From positions 1-64,000 of the forward strand of contig JAKFVT010000032.1 of assembly GCA_021732005.1 (NCBI GenBank): 64,000 nucleotides of DNA, given 5' to 3'. Positions within the stretch are counted from its first letter, which is position 1. Every line of letters begins with the position of its first letter. This stretch comes from Mycobacterium sp. (GTDB taxonomy: Bacteria; Actinomycetota; Actinomycetes; Mycobacteriales; Mycobacteriaceae). Of the stretch, positions 49,834-58,189 are shown one piece after another. Both the position numbers and the translations under genes were made by a program. The notes beneath the pieces were generated by a model. The model ran no database searches, was not told the origin of the DNA, and saw only the letters and a program-made list of their open reading frames with translations.

Positions 49834-50511
49834 ATGACAGTCGTCGCCGACACCTACACCGGACACGTCGAACCGCAGACCGCTGCCCGCAGGACGGTGC
49901 CCGGCGCCACCATCGTGAAAATGTCAGTGGGCCCGATGGACAACAACACCTACGTGGTGACCTGTTCCCACTCCGGCCAGAGTTTATTGGTCGACGCCGC
50001 CAACGACGCGGAGCTGCTGGTCGACCTGGTGCGTGAACAGGCGCCGAAGCTGGCTCTCATCGTGACAAGCCACCAGCACTTCGATCACTGGCAGGCGCTC
50101 GAAGCGCTGGCCGAGGCGACCGGGGTTCCGACCGCCGCCCACGAGCTCGACGCGGAGCCGCTGCCGGTGACGCCGCAGCGCTACCTGGCCGACGGCGACA
50201 CGATCAGCGTCGGTGACCTCGTCTTCGATGTGATCCATCTGCGCGGGCATACCCCCGGCTCGGTCGCGCTGGCGTTGCGTCCGGCCGGCGAGCGGACCAC
50301 CACCCACCTGTTCACCGGGGACTGCCTCTTTCCGGGCGGCGTCGGCAAGACGTGGGAGCCCGGCGCGTTCGAGCAACTACTCGGCGACGTGAACAGCAAG
50401 GTGTTCGGCCGGTACGGCGACGACACGGTGGTCTATCCCGGGCACGGCGACGACACCACGCTGGGCGCCGAGCGTCCGCACCTGGCCGAATGGCGTGAGC
50501 GCGGCTGGTAA
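49834..50511 (+). CDS. MBL-fold metallo-hydrolase (225 aa, Rv1637c-like)
   Basis: A glyoxalase-II-like metallo-beta-lactamase fold. TSHQHFDHWQAL is the HxHxDH metal motif; HLRGHTPGSVAL, LFTGDCLFPGG and YPGHGDDTTLG supply the remaining ligands. The substrate is unknown. ATG at 49834 (MTVVADTYTGHVEP) is preferred; TAACGT ends 7 bases upstream, so the transcript may be leaderless. A GTG at 49825 is an alternative. It diverges from uvrA. Confidence 0.9.
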   Translation: MTVVADTYTGHVEPQTAARRTVPGATIVKMSVGPMDNNTYVVTCSHSGQSLLVDAANDAELLVDLVREQAPKLALIVTSHQHFDHWQALEALAEATGVPTAAHELDAEPLPVTPQRYLADGDTISVGDLVFDVIHLRGHTPGSVALALRPAGERTTTHLFTGDCLFPGGVGKTWEPGAFEQLLGDVNSKVFGRYGDDTVVYPGHGDDTTLGAERPHLAEWRERGW

Positions 50512-50568
50512 ATGGTGACGCCTCCCTCCTGGTGGTATCCATGACCCAGCGCGTCTGAGGGAGGCGGT

Positions 50569-50616
50569 ATGTCGCTCTGGCTGTTCAGACTCGTAGTCGA
50601 GGCGCCGTGTCCCTGA
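50569..50616 (+). CDS. Possible 15-codon upstream ORF coupled to the TNT-toxin gene
   Basis: ATG at 50569 follows GAGGGAGGCGGT, a much stronger ribosome binding site than the toxin gene has. It reads MSLWLFRLVVEAPCP and stops at TGA 50614-50616, 10 bases inside the toxin frame (GTG at 50607). It may be a leader peptide that feeds ribosomes to the toxin start. It is too short to judge from coding statistics. Confidence 0.35.
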   Translation: MSLWLFRLVVEAPCP

Positions 50617-52163
50617 CCGTTGCCGACATCGAGCGGTGGAATGCGGGCGACGTTCGAGAGGTCTTTCATGCCGCCAGCAGTCGCGCGCAAGCGGCCTTAG
50701 ATGCTGCCGACGGTCTGGCGACTCTCCCCGCCTTCACAACCTGGAGCGGCGAATCAGCGGAAGCAGCCAAGCGAGCGATCGGCCAAACCCGCAAGGATCT
50801 CGATTCTCACGGCAACGAATCGTTGGCGGTGGCGAACGCTGCACGCAGTGCGGCTGACAATATCGACCGCATCAAATCCGAATTGGCGTCGCTGAAGGCC
50901 GACGCTGAGTCGCTAGGCATGGAGATTGATCCGCTTTCCGACACCGTGTTGCCCGGTCCAAAGGTCCGCAATCCGATGGAGACCGAACTCAAGCAGTCCC
51001 AGTTGCAGCCGAGGCTGAACACGATCGTAGCCGAGGCCAATCTCGTCGATGCGGCGCTCGCCAACGCGATCAACATGGCCGGTGGCGATACCCCTATTCC
51101 GGCAGTGGCCGGTAGGTCTTCAAGCGCGCAGCCGACCAACGTGAACGACGCGCTCGACCAGATTGCGGGCGCTCCGGTACCAAACAACACACCTCAACCA
51201 ATGGTTCTCTCCGCCAAGGAGATCGAGGACTTCAAGGCATCAGCGAGACCGATCCTCGCGGCCGAAGGCATGCGGCCGGAGCAGATCGAGCCGTACTTGT
51301 CAGGCATGGTGGCGCGAGCACAAGCCATGGGATGGAACTTCCCGAAGTCCCCGCCGCCCGAGCCGGCTCGGGTGCCTCCACCCGGGTTTGGCGAGGGATT
51401 TGGTGACGCCTGGCGAAACGCCGAGCAGGGCGTCAAGAATCTGCTGGGACAGGGCGGGCCGGGCGCGCCTGGCGTCTATGAATCGTGGAAAGGGCTAGCT
51501 CAGGGAATTTCCGACACCGCGACAAATCCAGTCGGTGCGGTTGTCGACGAAGTCAAGCACGCTTTGGACTCGCCCAGCGCTGCCTACTATGCGGGCGAGA
51601 AAACTTTCGACCTTTCTGCGGCTGCCGCCACAGCGCCCTGGGGCACTGAGGGTGCAATGGTTCGCGCGGGACTGCCCGCCGAGTTGGTCACCGAGGGTGG
51701 TATCCCGCTGAAGGTCCTGCGCGGTTACGATCCGCTGGGAGGCATGACGCCAACAGATTTTGACAGCCTTTTTGGTCCGGCGGGAGCACGGGTTTTTCCC
51801 GATAACAACGGATTTCCACCGGGCTACGTCCCGCAGCCCGCTAATCTGCCTGCGGGGACGATCATCGACAGAATCGGATCCGAGCAAGGCAGTTATTTGG
51901 CGCCTGACGGCACTCCGTTAGGAGGGCGGGCCATCATGCCGGAAAGCGTTGGCGGGGAATATAACCGGTACATGATCTCTGGCAAGCCGATGCCGGATGG
52001 GTGGCAGATCGTCGAGGGGCCGGTCCAGCCATGGTTCGGTCAGACGCCGATACCTGGAGCACCCCAATATATGGTTGTCGGCCCCGACGGGGCCAGGGTT
52101 CCAGTGCGGGACTTACTCGAGGAAGGCGTACTTGATCGTGCAGGACCACCCCTTGGCCGCTAG
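50607..52163 (+). CDS. TNT-domain toxin (NAD glycohydrolase-type C-terminus) with WXG100-like head (518 aa)
   Basis: The helical N-terminal domain (about residues 1-115) has the WXG-like turn TWSGES and fits cargo of type VII secretion. A proline/glycine linker follows (about 245-290). The C-terminal part (about 395-518) is a TNT domain, with LPAGTIIDRIGSEQGSYLAP, VQPWFGQT and PQYMVV. Arg422 and Tyr430 keep the 8-residue spacing of the CpnT pair, and Gln479 sits in WFGQ. The position of the CpnT catalytic His is not obvious (local YNRYMIS). CpnT is the M. tuberculosis NAD(P)-degrading toxin. It is coupled to a downstream immunity gene. Confidence 0.85.
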   Translation: MSLTVADIERWNAGDVREVFHAASSRAQAALDAADGLATLPAFTTWSGESAEAAKRAIGQTRKDLDSHGNESLAVANAARSAADNIDRIKSELASLKADAESLGMEIDPLSDTVLPGPKVRNPMETELKQSQLQPRLNTIVAEANLVDAALANAINMAGGDTPIPAVAGRSSSAQPTNVNDALDQIAGAPVPNNTPQPMVLSAKEIEDFKASARPILAAEGMRPEQIEPYLSGMVARAQAMGWNFPKSPPPEPARVPPPGFGEGFGDAWRNAEQGVKNLLGQGGPGAPGVYESWKGLAQGISDTATNPVGAVVDEVKHALDSPSAAYYAGEKTFDLSAAAATAPWGTEGAMVRAGLPAELVTEGGIPLKVLRGYDPLGGMTPTDFDSLFGPAGARVFPDNNGFPPGYVPQPANLPAGTIIDRIGSEQGSYLAPDGTPLGGRAIMPESVGGEYNRYMISGKPMPDGWQIVEGPVQPWFGQTPIPGAPQYMVVGPDGARVPVRDLLEEGVLDRAGPPLGR

Positions 52164-52566
52164 GTCCCGCGAGCTACAAACCGAGATCAACCGGATCGCC
52201 GAGCGGCTCGACGTTCAGCCCATGACCGTCGGTTTGTTGACGAACGATGGACTCAATATTTTCGTGGGCGATGACGGCCTGTATCACTTCGCATTCTACG
52301 AGCGCGGCCAACTTGAATTCGATCGAACGGGCACGCTCGACGACGTCTTGTACTGGTACTGCGAAGACAGAGTCGCGGACGACGCGGCGAGGTGGTCTGA
52401 CCGCAAACAGAGGTTCCAGTACGAGCACGATCTTCTCAGTCGCTTCAGCCCCGACTGGGCCAAGCGGCGAGTACGCGAGCTTGCCGCAAATTTTCGACGG
52501 CGGCGCCCCAATGAGCCTCACCCAGAAGGTATTTCATTGCTTCCTGATATCGGTGAAACCTTATGA
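52138..52566 (+). CDS. TNT immunity protein (Imm61/IFT-like, 142 aa)
   Basis: The protein matches the IFT-type pattern: VGLLTNDGLNIFVGDDGLYH, then FYERGQLEFDRTGTLDDVLY, WYCED and AARW spaced as in Imm61. It would bind the TNT domain and protect the producing cell. The start lies inside the toxin gene, GTG at 52138 with overlap of 26 bases; TTG at 52132 is closer to AGGAAGG and is an alternative. The coupling supports toxin-antitoxin-like balance. Base composition of the pair looks less GC-rich than the neighbours. Confidence 0.75.
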   Translation: MQDHPLAARSRELQTEINRIAERLDVQPMTVGLLTNDGLNIFVGDDGLYHFAFYERGQLEFDRTGTLDDVLYWYCEDRVADDAARWSDRKQRFQYEHDLLSRFSPDWAKRRVRELAANFRRRRPNEPHPEGISLLPDIGETL

Positions 52567-52646
52567 GCCACCGTCACCTAGCCCGCGCAGAGTGACTGAG
52601 TCATCAGAGCGGTACACGTTGAAACCACGTCCGGCGTCAGACCGCG

Positions 52647-53153
52647 TCAGGGGCAGGTCGCAACGACCTCGAACGGCTTGCTGACCTGGTTGCCGGCTGA
52701 GTCCGATCCGCTGGCGGTGCCCTTGATGGTGTAGGTGTTGTCGTCCTTGGTGGCGGTCGCCGTATCACCCGGCACACCATCGGTGAAGTTCAGCACCACC
52801 CCATTGACGTCCCCGAGTCCGACGACGCGGACCTTGGATGCGTCCGGCTCGAGACCCACGATCACCCCGGTGATCACCTCTCCGATGGCGATCGAGAATT
52901 TGCCGTCGGTCGTCGAGCACACCACCGGACCGTCGACCTGCTTGGCCTGACCGTCGACCGTGACCTTGGCGCCGGGCCCCGTGGCTGCTGTACTCGTCGC
53001 GGCCGCCCCCGAGGTCGTCGCCGCCACCGAGGTCGTGGTTGCGGCCGTCGACGTCGTCGTCGCGTCACTGGAGCTGCCGTCCTTCGAGCAACCGACCCCG
53101 CCAACCATCAAAATCACCGCTGCGCCAACAACACTCAGCAATCGAACCATCAT
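52647..53153 (-). CDS. LpqH-type (19 kDa antigen family) lipoprotein (168 aa)
   Basis: A signal peptide ends in GGVGC (a slightly atypical lipobox) with Cys near residue 22, then a Thr/Ala-rich linker (about 30-58) and the globular LpqH-like domain with cysteines in VVCSTTDG and VATCP. Family members are surface lipoproteins. The start is ATG at 53153 with GAGGAG 6 bases upstream; the ATG at 53150 would also do. Function unknown. Confidence 0.85.
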   Translation of the reverse strand: MMVRLLSVVGAAVILMVGGVGCSKDGSSSDATTTSTAATTTSVAATTSGAAATSTAATGPGAKVTVDGQAKQVDGPVVCSTTDGKFSIAIGEVITGVIVGLEPDASKVRVVGLGDVNGVVLNFTDGVPGDTATATKDDNTYTIKGTASGSDSAGNQVSKPFEVVATCP

Positions 53154-53374
53154 CGTTGTCTCCTCGGCATGGCCGGCCACCCGGGGCCGAGCCTAGACCA
53201 CCGGCACCCACCGAAGAACGAAACGGCAATCCCCGAGGTAACCGCCGGGCAAAATGCCGTGCCGAGGAGAAATACCACTCGGCGATATCCGCAACGATGC
53301 CCCTACGCAGCGATTTCGTCCGGTAGCGTATGCACCGCTTTGCCCCGCTCTAGTCAGAAAACACGGAGACTTCG

Positions 53375-53674
53375 ATGACCCAGCAATCACCCGGCTACCC
53401 GCCCGCGGCTCCGCAGCCGAAGAACAACTTGGCACTCGCCATCTTGGCGACGATCTTCTGCTTCCCGATCACCGGCATCGTCGCGATCGTGAAAGCCGCT
53501 CAGGTGAATGGACTCTGGGTGCAGGGCCAGTACGCCGAAGCGCAAGCGTCGGCCTCTGCCGCCAGGAAGTGGGTGATCTGGAGCGTCGTCATCTGGTTCG
53601 TGATCATCGTCATCTACGGCATCCTCTTCGCTACCGGTGTGATGAACATGGACGTCGACACCACCACGTCGTGA
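53375..53674 (+). CDS. CD225/dispanin family membrane protein (99 aa)
   Basis: A proline-rich head is followed by two membrane segments: LALAILATIFCFPITGIVAI and WVIWSVVIWFVIIVIYGILF, with the KAAQVNGLWVQGQYAEAQ linker of the CD225 (dispanin) family. Mycobacterial members have no established job. Its stop overlaps the DUF2752 start as GTGA. Confidence 0.88.
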   Translation: MTQQSPGYPPAAPQPKNNLALAILATIFCFPITGIVAIVKAAQVNGLWVQGQYAEAQASASAARKWVIWSVVIWFVIIVIYGILFATGVMNMDVDTTTS

Positions 53675-54111
53675 CATCGACAGAGGTTGGGCGGGCGGCC
53701 GGCGGCCGCCTCGCCCGCCTCGGCCCGCCGCTGGCCGTGGGTGCACTCACGGCGGGCGCGTGTGCTGCGGTGTGGATCGGCGACCCCAATACCCCGGGCG
53801 GCATTCTTCCCATCTGTCCGACGAAAGCCCTTCTGGGCGTTGACTGTCCGGGCTGCGGCACCCTTCGCATGATCTATTCGCTGCTGCACGGCGACCTGCC
53901 GACGGCGATCCGGTTCAACGCGCTGGCGTTGGTTGCGCTTGGCTTTCTGGCTGTCGCGTACGGGACGTGGACCTACGGTCGGGTTACCGGCCGCCAGCTA
54001 GCTGGATGGCAGCACCATCGATGGGCCCCGTTCATCGCGCTCGGGCTGGTGTCGGTCTGGTTCGTTGTACGCAACTTGCCCTTCGCGCCGTTCACCGCAC
54101 TGCGCGTCTGA
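53671..54111 (+). CDS. DUF2752 membrane protein (146 aa)
   Basis: The DUF2752 motif CPTKALLGVDCPGCGTLRMI is present, with three hydrophobic segments. GTG at 53671 overlaps the dispanin stop as GTGA, so the two are one translational unit. DUF2752/dispanin pairs are frequent in actinobacteria. Molecular function unknown. Its end is 4 bases from the convergent CorA gene. Confidence 0.87.
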   Translation: MTSTEVGRAAGGRLARLGPPLAVGALTAGACAAVWIGDPNTPGGILPICPTKALLGVDCPGCGTLRMIYSLLHGDLPTAIRFNALALVALGFLAVAYGTWTYGRVTGRQLAGWQHHRWAPFIALGLVSVWFVVRNLPFAPFTALRV

Positions 54112-54115
54112 GGCC

Positions 54116-55126
54116 TCAGAGCCAGCCGCGCCGTTTGAAGATGACGTAGAGAAGCCCGGAGGCCAAGACGATGATGGCCGCGCTGGACACCAAACCGACG
54201 ACACTTTGAAAGCCCGGGTAGGGGACGTTCTGTCCGTACCACCCGGTGACCGCGGTGGGCACCGCAATGATCGCTGCCCAGCCGGTGAGCTTCTTCATGA
54301 TCGTGTTGAGTCGCGCGTCCTGCAGCGACAGATTCGTCTCGAACACCGTTGTGATCATGTCGCGCAACGACTCCGTCCACTCCGCCGCCCGAATGACGTG
54401 GTCGTAGAGATCGGAATACCAGCTGTCGAGTGCGACGCTGTCGGCGTGCTCTGCGCGGCGGCGCATGATCGTGTTGATGACCTCGCGCATGGGCAGCACG
54501 ACCCGGCGCAACTCCACGAGTTCCTTACGGAGCCGGTAGGTGGAGCGCTGAATCGTGCGGGTCACCGCACGGTCGTCGAACAAGCCATCCTCGAGCGCTT
54601 CGATGGCGTCATCGAGCTGCTGGATGGTGTCGAACTGGCCGTCGACGATCACATCGAGCAAGCCGTGCAGCAACGCCGGCGGACCCATCTTCAGCAGGTC
54701 GGCGTTCTCATCCCACCGCCGGACCACCTCGTCGATGTCGAAAACCGGCTTCTGCGGGTCTAATTCGTGACGCACGGTGACAATCCCCGCCGGCAGCACG
54801 AAGATGGACACCCGCGTCAGCAGCAGACGCGACTCCAGATCATTGGCCAGCGGCGGGGCCAATGCGGTGGCGTACACCGTCAGAAAAGTATGCGTCGCAT
54901 ACCGAGTCGCCTTCGTGCGTTCGGCATGCGCGACGGTGTCTTCGATCGCATGCTGATCGAACCCCAGCTCCTGGGCAAGCTCGCACAACACGTCGTGATC
55001 CGGATTGCACATGTCCACCCAGACCAGCGCGTTGCGCTCGGCAAGATGGTTTGAGGTTTCCTGGAGCGGAAAGTCTTCCGCCTTCAGTACGCCATCGACC
55101 CACAGTCGGGTTCGGCAGTAGGTCAT
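54116..55126 (-). CDS. CorA-like divalent cation transporter with GQN motif (336 aa)
   Basis: The cytosolic funnel domain is followed by two C-terminal transmembrane helices, as in CorA. The normal pore signature YGMN reads YGQN here (TGWYGQNVPYPGF), a substitution at the selectivity-filter methionine. The helix RRAEHADSVALDSWYSDLYD region is the CorA stalk. Mg2+ or another divalent ion is likely, but the change may alter selectivity. It is convergent with the DUF2752 gene. Confidence 0.88.
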   Translation of the reverse strand: MTYCRTRLWVDGVLKAEDFPLQETSNHLAERNALVWVDMCNPDHDVLCELAQELGFDQHAIEDTVAHAERTKATRYATHTFLTVYATALAPPLANDLESRLLLTRVSIFVLPAGIVTVRHELDPQKPVFDIDEVVRRWDENADLLKMGPPALLHGLLDVIVDGQFDTIQQLDDAIEALEDGLFDDRAVTRTIQRSTYRLRKELVELRRVVLPMREVINTIMRRRAEHADSVALDSWYSDLYDHVIRAAEWTESLRDMITTVFETNLSLQDARLNTIMKKLTGWAAIIAVPTAVTGWYGQNVPYPGFQSVVGLVSSAAIIVLASGLLYVIFKRRGWL

Positions 55127-55159
55127 CAGACCAGTCTGCGGCAGCCCTGACCGGGCCGG

Positions 55160-55606
55160 CTAACCGGTGGTGTGAACGATCAGCACGTCGCATTTGGACC
55201 GGCGCGCCACGTTCGCCGGCACCGAGCCCAGCAGGCGGCCGGCGATCGTGCTCAAGCCGACGTTTCCGACGATCAGGAGATCGGCGCCGGCCTCTTCGGC
55301 CAGTTCCACCAGGGCGTCAACCGGAGCGCCGACGACAGCGCGCTCCTCGACTTCGGCCGCACCTGCAGCCTTCGCGCGGTCGCGAGCCTCGCGCAGGATC
55401 GCGTAGATGGGGGCATTGCCCGCCATCTTGTAGCCCTCGTCCTTCAGCAGGTCGGCCGCGCGGGTGTCCTCATTGGCCGGGAAATAGGCGGTCGCGACGA
55501 TGACTTTGGAGCCAGGCTCGGAGGCGAGGTAACCCGCCCGGTCGACTGCACGCAGCGATGAATCCGAGCCGTCCGTGCCGACGACCACGGTCTTGTAACC
55601 GCCCAT
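55160..55606 (-). CDS. Universal stress protein, cAMP-binding type (Rv1636-like, 148 aa)
   Basis: The nucleotide motif is G-2x-G-9x-GS (GNVGLSTIAGRLLGSVPANV), with VVVGTDGSDSS at the N-terminus. Similarity to Rv1636, an abundant cAMP-binding protein of mycobacteria, is high through the whole length (KTVVVGTDGSDSS; VEERAVVGAPVDALV). The start is ATG at 55606 (MGGYKTVV); a longer frame adds an unrelated head. The class III cyclase in this window would provide the ligand in principle. Confidence 0.92.
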   Translation of the reverse strand: MGGYKTVVVGTDGSDSSLRAVDRAGYLASEPGSKVIVATAYFPANEDTRAADLLKDEGYKMAGNAPIYAILREARDRAKAAGAAEVEERAVVGAPVDALVELAEEAGADLLIVGNVGLSTIAGRLLGSVPANVARRSKCDVLIVHTTG

Positions 55607-55957
55607 TCGTACCCTCCAGTCTCCCAATTTCAACGCCACCCGGAACACTATCTCTTTGGCACCTCACAAGGGTGCGATTCCCGTCACGCGGCAATTCCGG
55701 CGCGCCACGCGACGCCACTCTACCGGGCAAAATAGCGTCCCAGACAGTTGCGTGAGCCGTGCGACAGCGCCCGGAATTGCATATCCACATCGCATCCGAT
55801 TCGTCATTGTCGACGCTGCCACATCAATGATGACCAATGGGGCTCAATTCAAAACCGCCCGAATTCCACCGGGCACGACCCTTGGTTCGCCGAACAGGAT
55901 TGGTGGGCTGCGGGTTAACGTTTGGCCCACCATCGACCGCGGTACAGGACGACACAC
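55607..55957. other. Intergenic region between usp and the GT-C gene (351 bp)
   Basis: No gene is supported here. It is less GC-rich than its surroundings and holds divergent promoters. GCAATTCCGG at 55691-55700 and CCGGAATTGC at 55771-55780 form a 10-base inverted repeat 70 bases apart. GGTTAACGTTTGG near 55910-55925 may be the -10 region of the mannosyltransferase gene. No TGTGA-N6-TCACA Crp-type site was found. Confidence 0.4.
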
Positions 55958-57496
55958 GTGAGTATCACCCTTCGGCCCGAACGGGTCCTCGACGACGAGC
56001 AGCGACGCGGCGCGCCCGCGCGACCACTCGACGCCGTATGGGTGGCAGTGTTCGCCACTGCGCTCAGTGCCGCCGGAGCGGCGCGCCCATCGCTGTGGTT
56101 CGACGAGGCTGCCACGATCTCGGCTTCCACCCGGCCGATACCCGACTTGTGGCGCATGGTCGGCAACATCGACGCCGTTCACGGGCTGTACTACCTGCTC
56201 ATGCACGGCTGGTTCGCGGTGTTCCCCGCGACCGAGTTCTGGTCGCGGTTGTCCAGTTCCGTCGTGGTGGGCTTGGCGGCCGCCGGTGTCGTGGTGCTGG
56301 GCCGCCTTCTGTCGACCCGCTCGGTCGCGGTGACCGCGGGTCTGGTTTTCGCGATGCTCCCCCGCGTGACGTGGGCCGGCATGGAAGCCCGGTCCTACGC
56401 ACTGACCATGGTCGTCGGTGTCTGGCTCACGGCGCTGTGCGTGGTCGCGCTGCGGCGGAACCGGCCGAGATGGTGGGTCGGATACGCGGTTCTGGCGACC
56501 GGCGCCACACTGTTGAACGTCTTCGCGATTCTGTTGCTGCCGGTGCACGCCGCGATGGTCCCGACCATGGCTGAATCCAGGAAGACCCGGTGGCACTGGG
56601 CGCTGGCAGCGGCGGCAGTCTGCGCTGCGACGTTCCCTTTCCTGTTATTCACCCAAAGCCAGCTGTTCCAGGTGGGGTGGATTTCGCCGCTGAGCGGCCG
56701 AACCGCCGGAATGATCTTGGTAGACCAGTACTTTGACCGTTCACTACCCGTCGCGGCGATGTGCGGGCTGCTGGGCCTCGCCGGCCTGATGTCGTGGCGG
56801 CGGGCCGGGTGGCGCCCGCGACGTCTGGTCGTGATCGCTCTAGCGTGGATCTTGCTGCCCACTGCCGCCGTGCTTGGGTATTCGATGCTGCGCGATCCGG
56901 TCTACTACCCGCGCTACCTGTCGTTCACGGCCCCCGCCATGGCGCTCATCATCGGCCCCTGCATCGTGACGCTCGGCCGCTCTTCGCGCGGATGGATCAC
57001 CGCCCTCCTTGCGGTGTTCGCGATCGCAGCGACGCCCAACTACCTGTCCCAGCGCGGGCCCTATGCCAAGGAGGGCATGGACTACAGCCAGGTTGCCGAC
57101 GTCATCACCCGGCACGCGGCACCGGGAGATTGCCTCATGATGGACAACTCGACGGCATGGAAGCCCGGCCCGATCCGCCCGCTGATCGCCGCGCGGCCCA
57201 CGGCGTTCGCCAAGCTGCGCGACTACGGCCGTGGCAAAACCGGCGTCGAGCGAAACATGTTGTGGGACGCCCATATTGCGGTCTGGATGTGGGCGGACGA
57301 GATGTCCGACTGCCCCGCGATCTGGACAGTGTCCGAGCGCGACAAGTCCCTGCCGCCGCACGAGCAGGGACCGGAACTGCACGCGGGTCCGCGACTCGGC
57401 CGGGCGATGGCCTACCAGGTGCCCTACCGGTTCGGCTTCCGCATCGTCGAACGCTGGCAGTTCAATTTCGCGCAGGTCACCAAGTCAATTCGCTGA
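55958..57496 (+). CDS. GT-C family mannosyltransferase (CapA/Rv1635c-like, 512 aa)
   Basis: About ten transmembrane helices and a C-terminal extracytoplasmic part. SLWFDEAATISAS in the first external loop carries the acidic pair typical of polyprenyl-phosphate-mannose-using GT-C enzymes. In M. tuberculosis the protein at this locus (Rv1635c, CapA) puts the first cap mannose on lipoarabinomannan. In a rapid grower without mannose caps the acceptor may differ. The start is taken as GTG 55958 (VSITLRPERVLDD); a longer TTG frame to 55922 exists. Its stop is 36 bases before udgX. Confidence 0.85.
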   Translation: MSITLRPERVLDDEQRRGAPARPLDAVWVAVFATALSAAGAARPSLWFDEAATISASTRPIPDLWRMVGNIDAVHGLYYLLMHGWFAVFPATEFWSRLSSSVVVGLAAAGVVVLGRLLSTRSVAVTAGLVFAMLPRVTWAGMEARSYALTMVVGVWLTALCVVALRRNRPRWWVGYAVLATGATLLNVFAILLLPVHAAMVPTMAESRKTRWHWALAAAAVCAATFPFLLFTQSQLFQVGWISPLSGRTAGMILVDQYFDRSLPVAAMCGLLGLAGLMSWRRAGWRPRRLVVIALAWILLPTAAVLGYSMLRDPVYYPRYLSFTAPAMALIIGPCIVTLGRSSRGWITALLAVFAIAATPNYLSQRGPYAKEGMDYSQVADVITRHAAPGDCLMMDNSTAWKPGPIRPLIAARPTAFAKLRDYGRGKTGVERNMLWDAHIAVWMWADEMSDCPAIWTVSERDKSLPPHEQGPELHAGPRLGRAMAYQVPYRFGFRIVERWQFNFAQVTKSIR

Positions 57497-57531
57497 TGCG
57501 TCACCGGACATCAAATGGGTACGCCGCAAGG

Positions 57532-58173
57532 ATGCCGTCCACCGCCGAAGCCTATGTGCCGCACACCCGAGACCTCGACGAGCTGGCGAAGGCGGCTCGG
57601 AGCTGCCGGGGGTGCGACCTGTACCGCGACGCCGATCAGACGGTGTTCGGTGAGGGCGCAGCCCGCGCGGTGATGATGCTGGTCGGCGAACAGCCGGGCG
57701 ATCAGGAGGACCGCCAGGGCCGGCCGTTCGTCGGCCCGGCCGGCAAGCTCCTGGACAAGGCCCTGGCCGCCGCGGGGGTCGACCGCCGGTGCCTCTACGT
57801 CACCAACGCGGTCAAACATTTCAAGTTCACCCGCTCCAGCGGCACCCGGCGCATCCACGAGACGCCGAGCCGCACCGAAGTGGTGGCCTGCCGGCCCTGG
57901 CTCTTCGCCGAAATCACCTCTGTCGAACCGCAAGTCATGGTGCTACTGGGCGCCACTGCCGCACAAGCATTGCTGGGCAGTGGATTTCGGCTCACCGCCC
58001 ATCGCGGCGAAGAATTGCGGCTACCGACCGACTCGGACCGAGGCATCGATCCGAGCATCGTCACGACGACACATCCGTCGGCGATCCTGCGGGGCCCCGC
58101 CGAGGAGCGGGCCAAAAACTTCGACGCACTGGTCGCTGATCTGAAGTTCGCAACGGGGCTACTATCCGGCTGA
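57532..58173 (+). CDS. udgX: UdgX: uracil-DNA-binding glycosylase-like protein (213 aa)
   Basis: This is the family 4-like UDG variant first described in M. smegmatis, which stays covalently joined to the uracil site through a histidine. The block TNAVKHFKFTRSSGTRRIHE carries RRIH with His109 when translation starts at ATG 57532, the same number as in the M. smegmatis protein. Iron-sulfur cysteines are in CRGCDLYRD, near residue 80-90 region and CRPWL. GEQPGDQED is motif A and TTHPSAILRG motif B. An ATG at 57496 would add 12 residues. Confidence 0.93.
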   Translation: MPSTAEAYVPHTRDLDELAKAARSCRGCDLYRDADQTVFGEGAARAVMMLVGEQPGDQEDRQGRPFVGPAGKLLDKALAAAGVDRRCLYVTNAVKHFKFTRSSGTRRIHETPSRTEVVACRPWLFAEITSVEPQVMVLLGATAAQALLGSGFRLTAHRGEELRLPTDSDRGIDPSIVTTTHPSAILRGPAEERAKNFDALVADLKFATGLLSG

Positions 58174-58189
58174 CAGAAAGCGAGCGCCG

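Noticed and set aside
55607..55957. Small genes or a Crp site in the usp upstream region
   Set aside because: Short frames there have no ribosome binding site or conserved features, and no TGTGA-N6-TCACA palindrome was seen.
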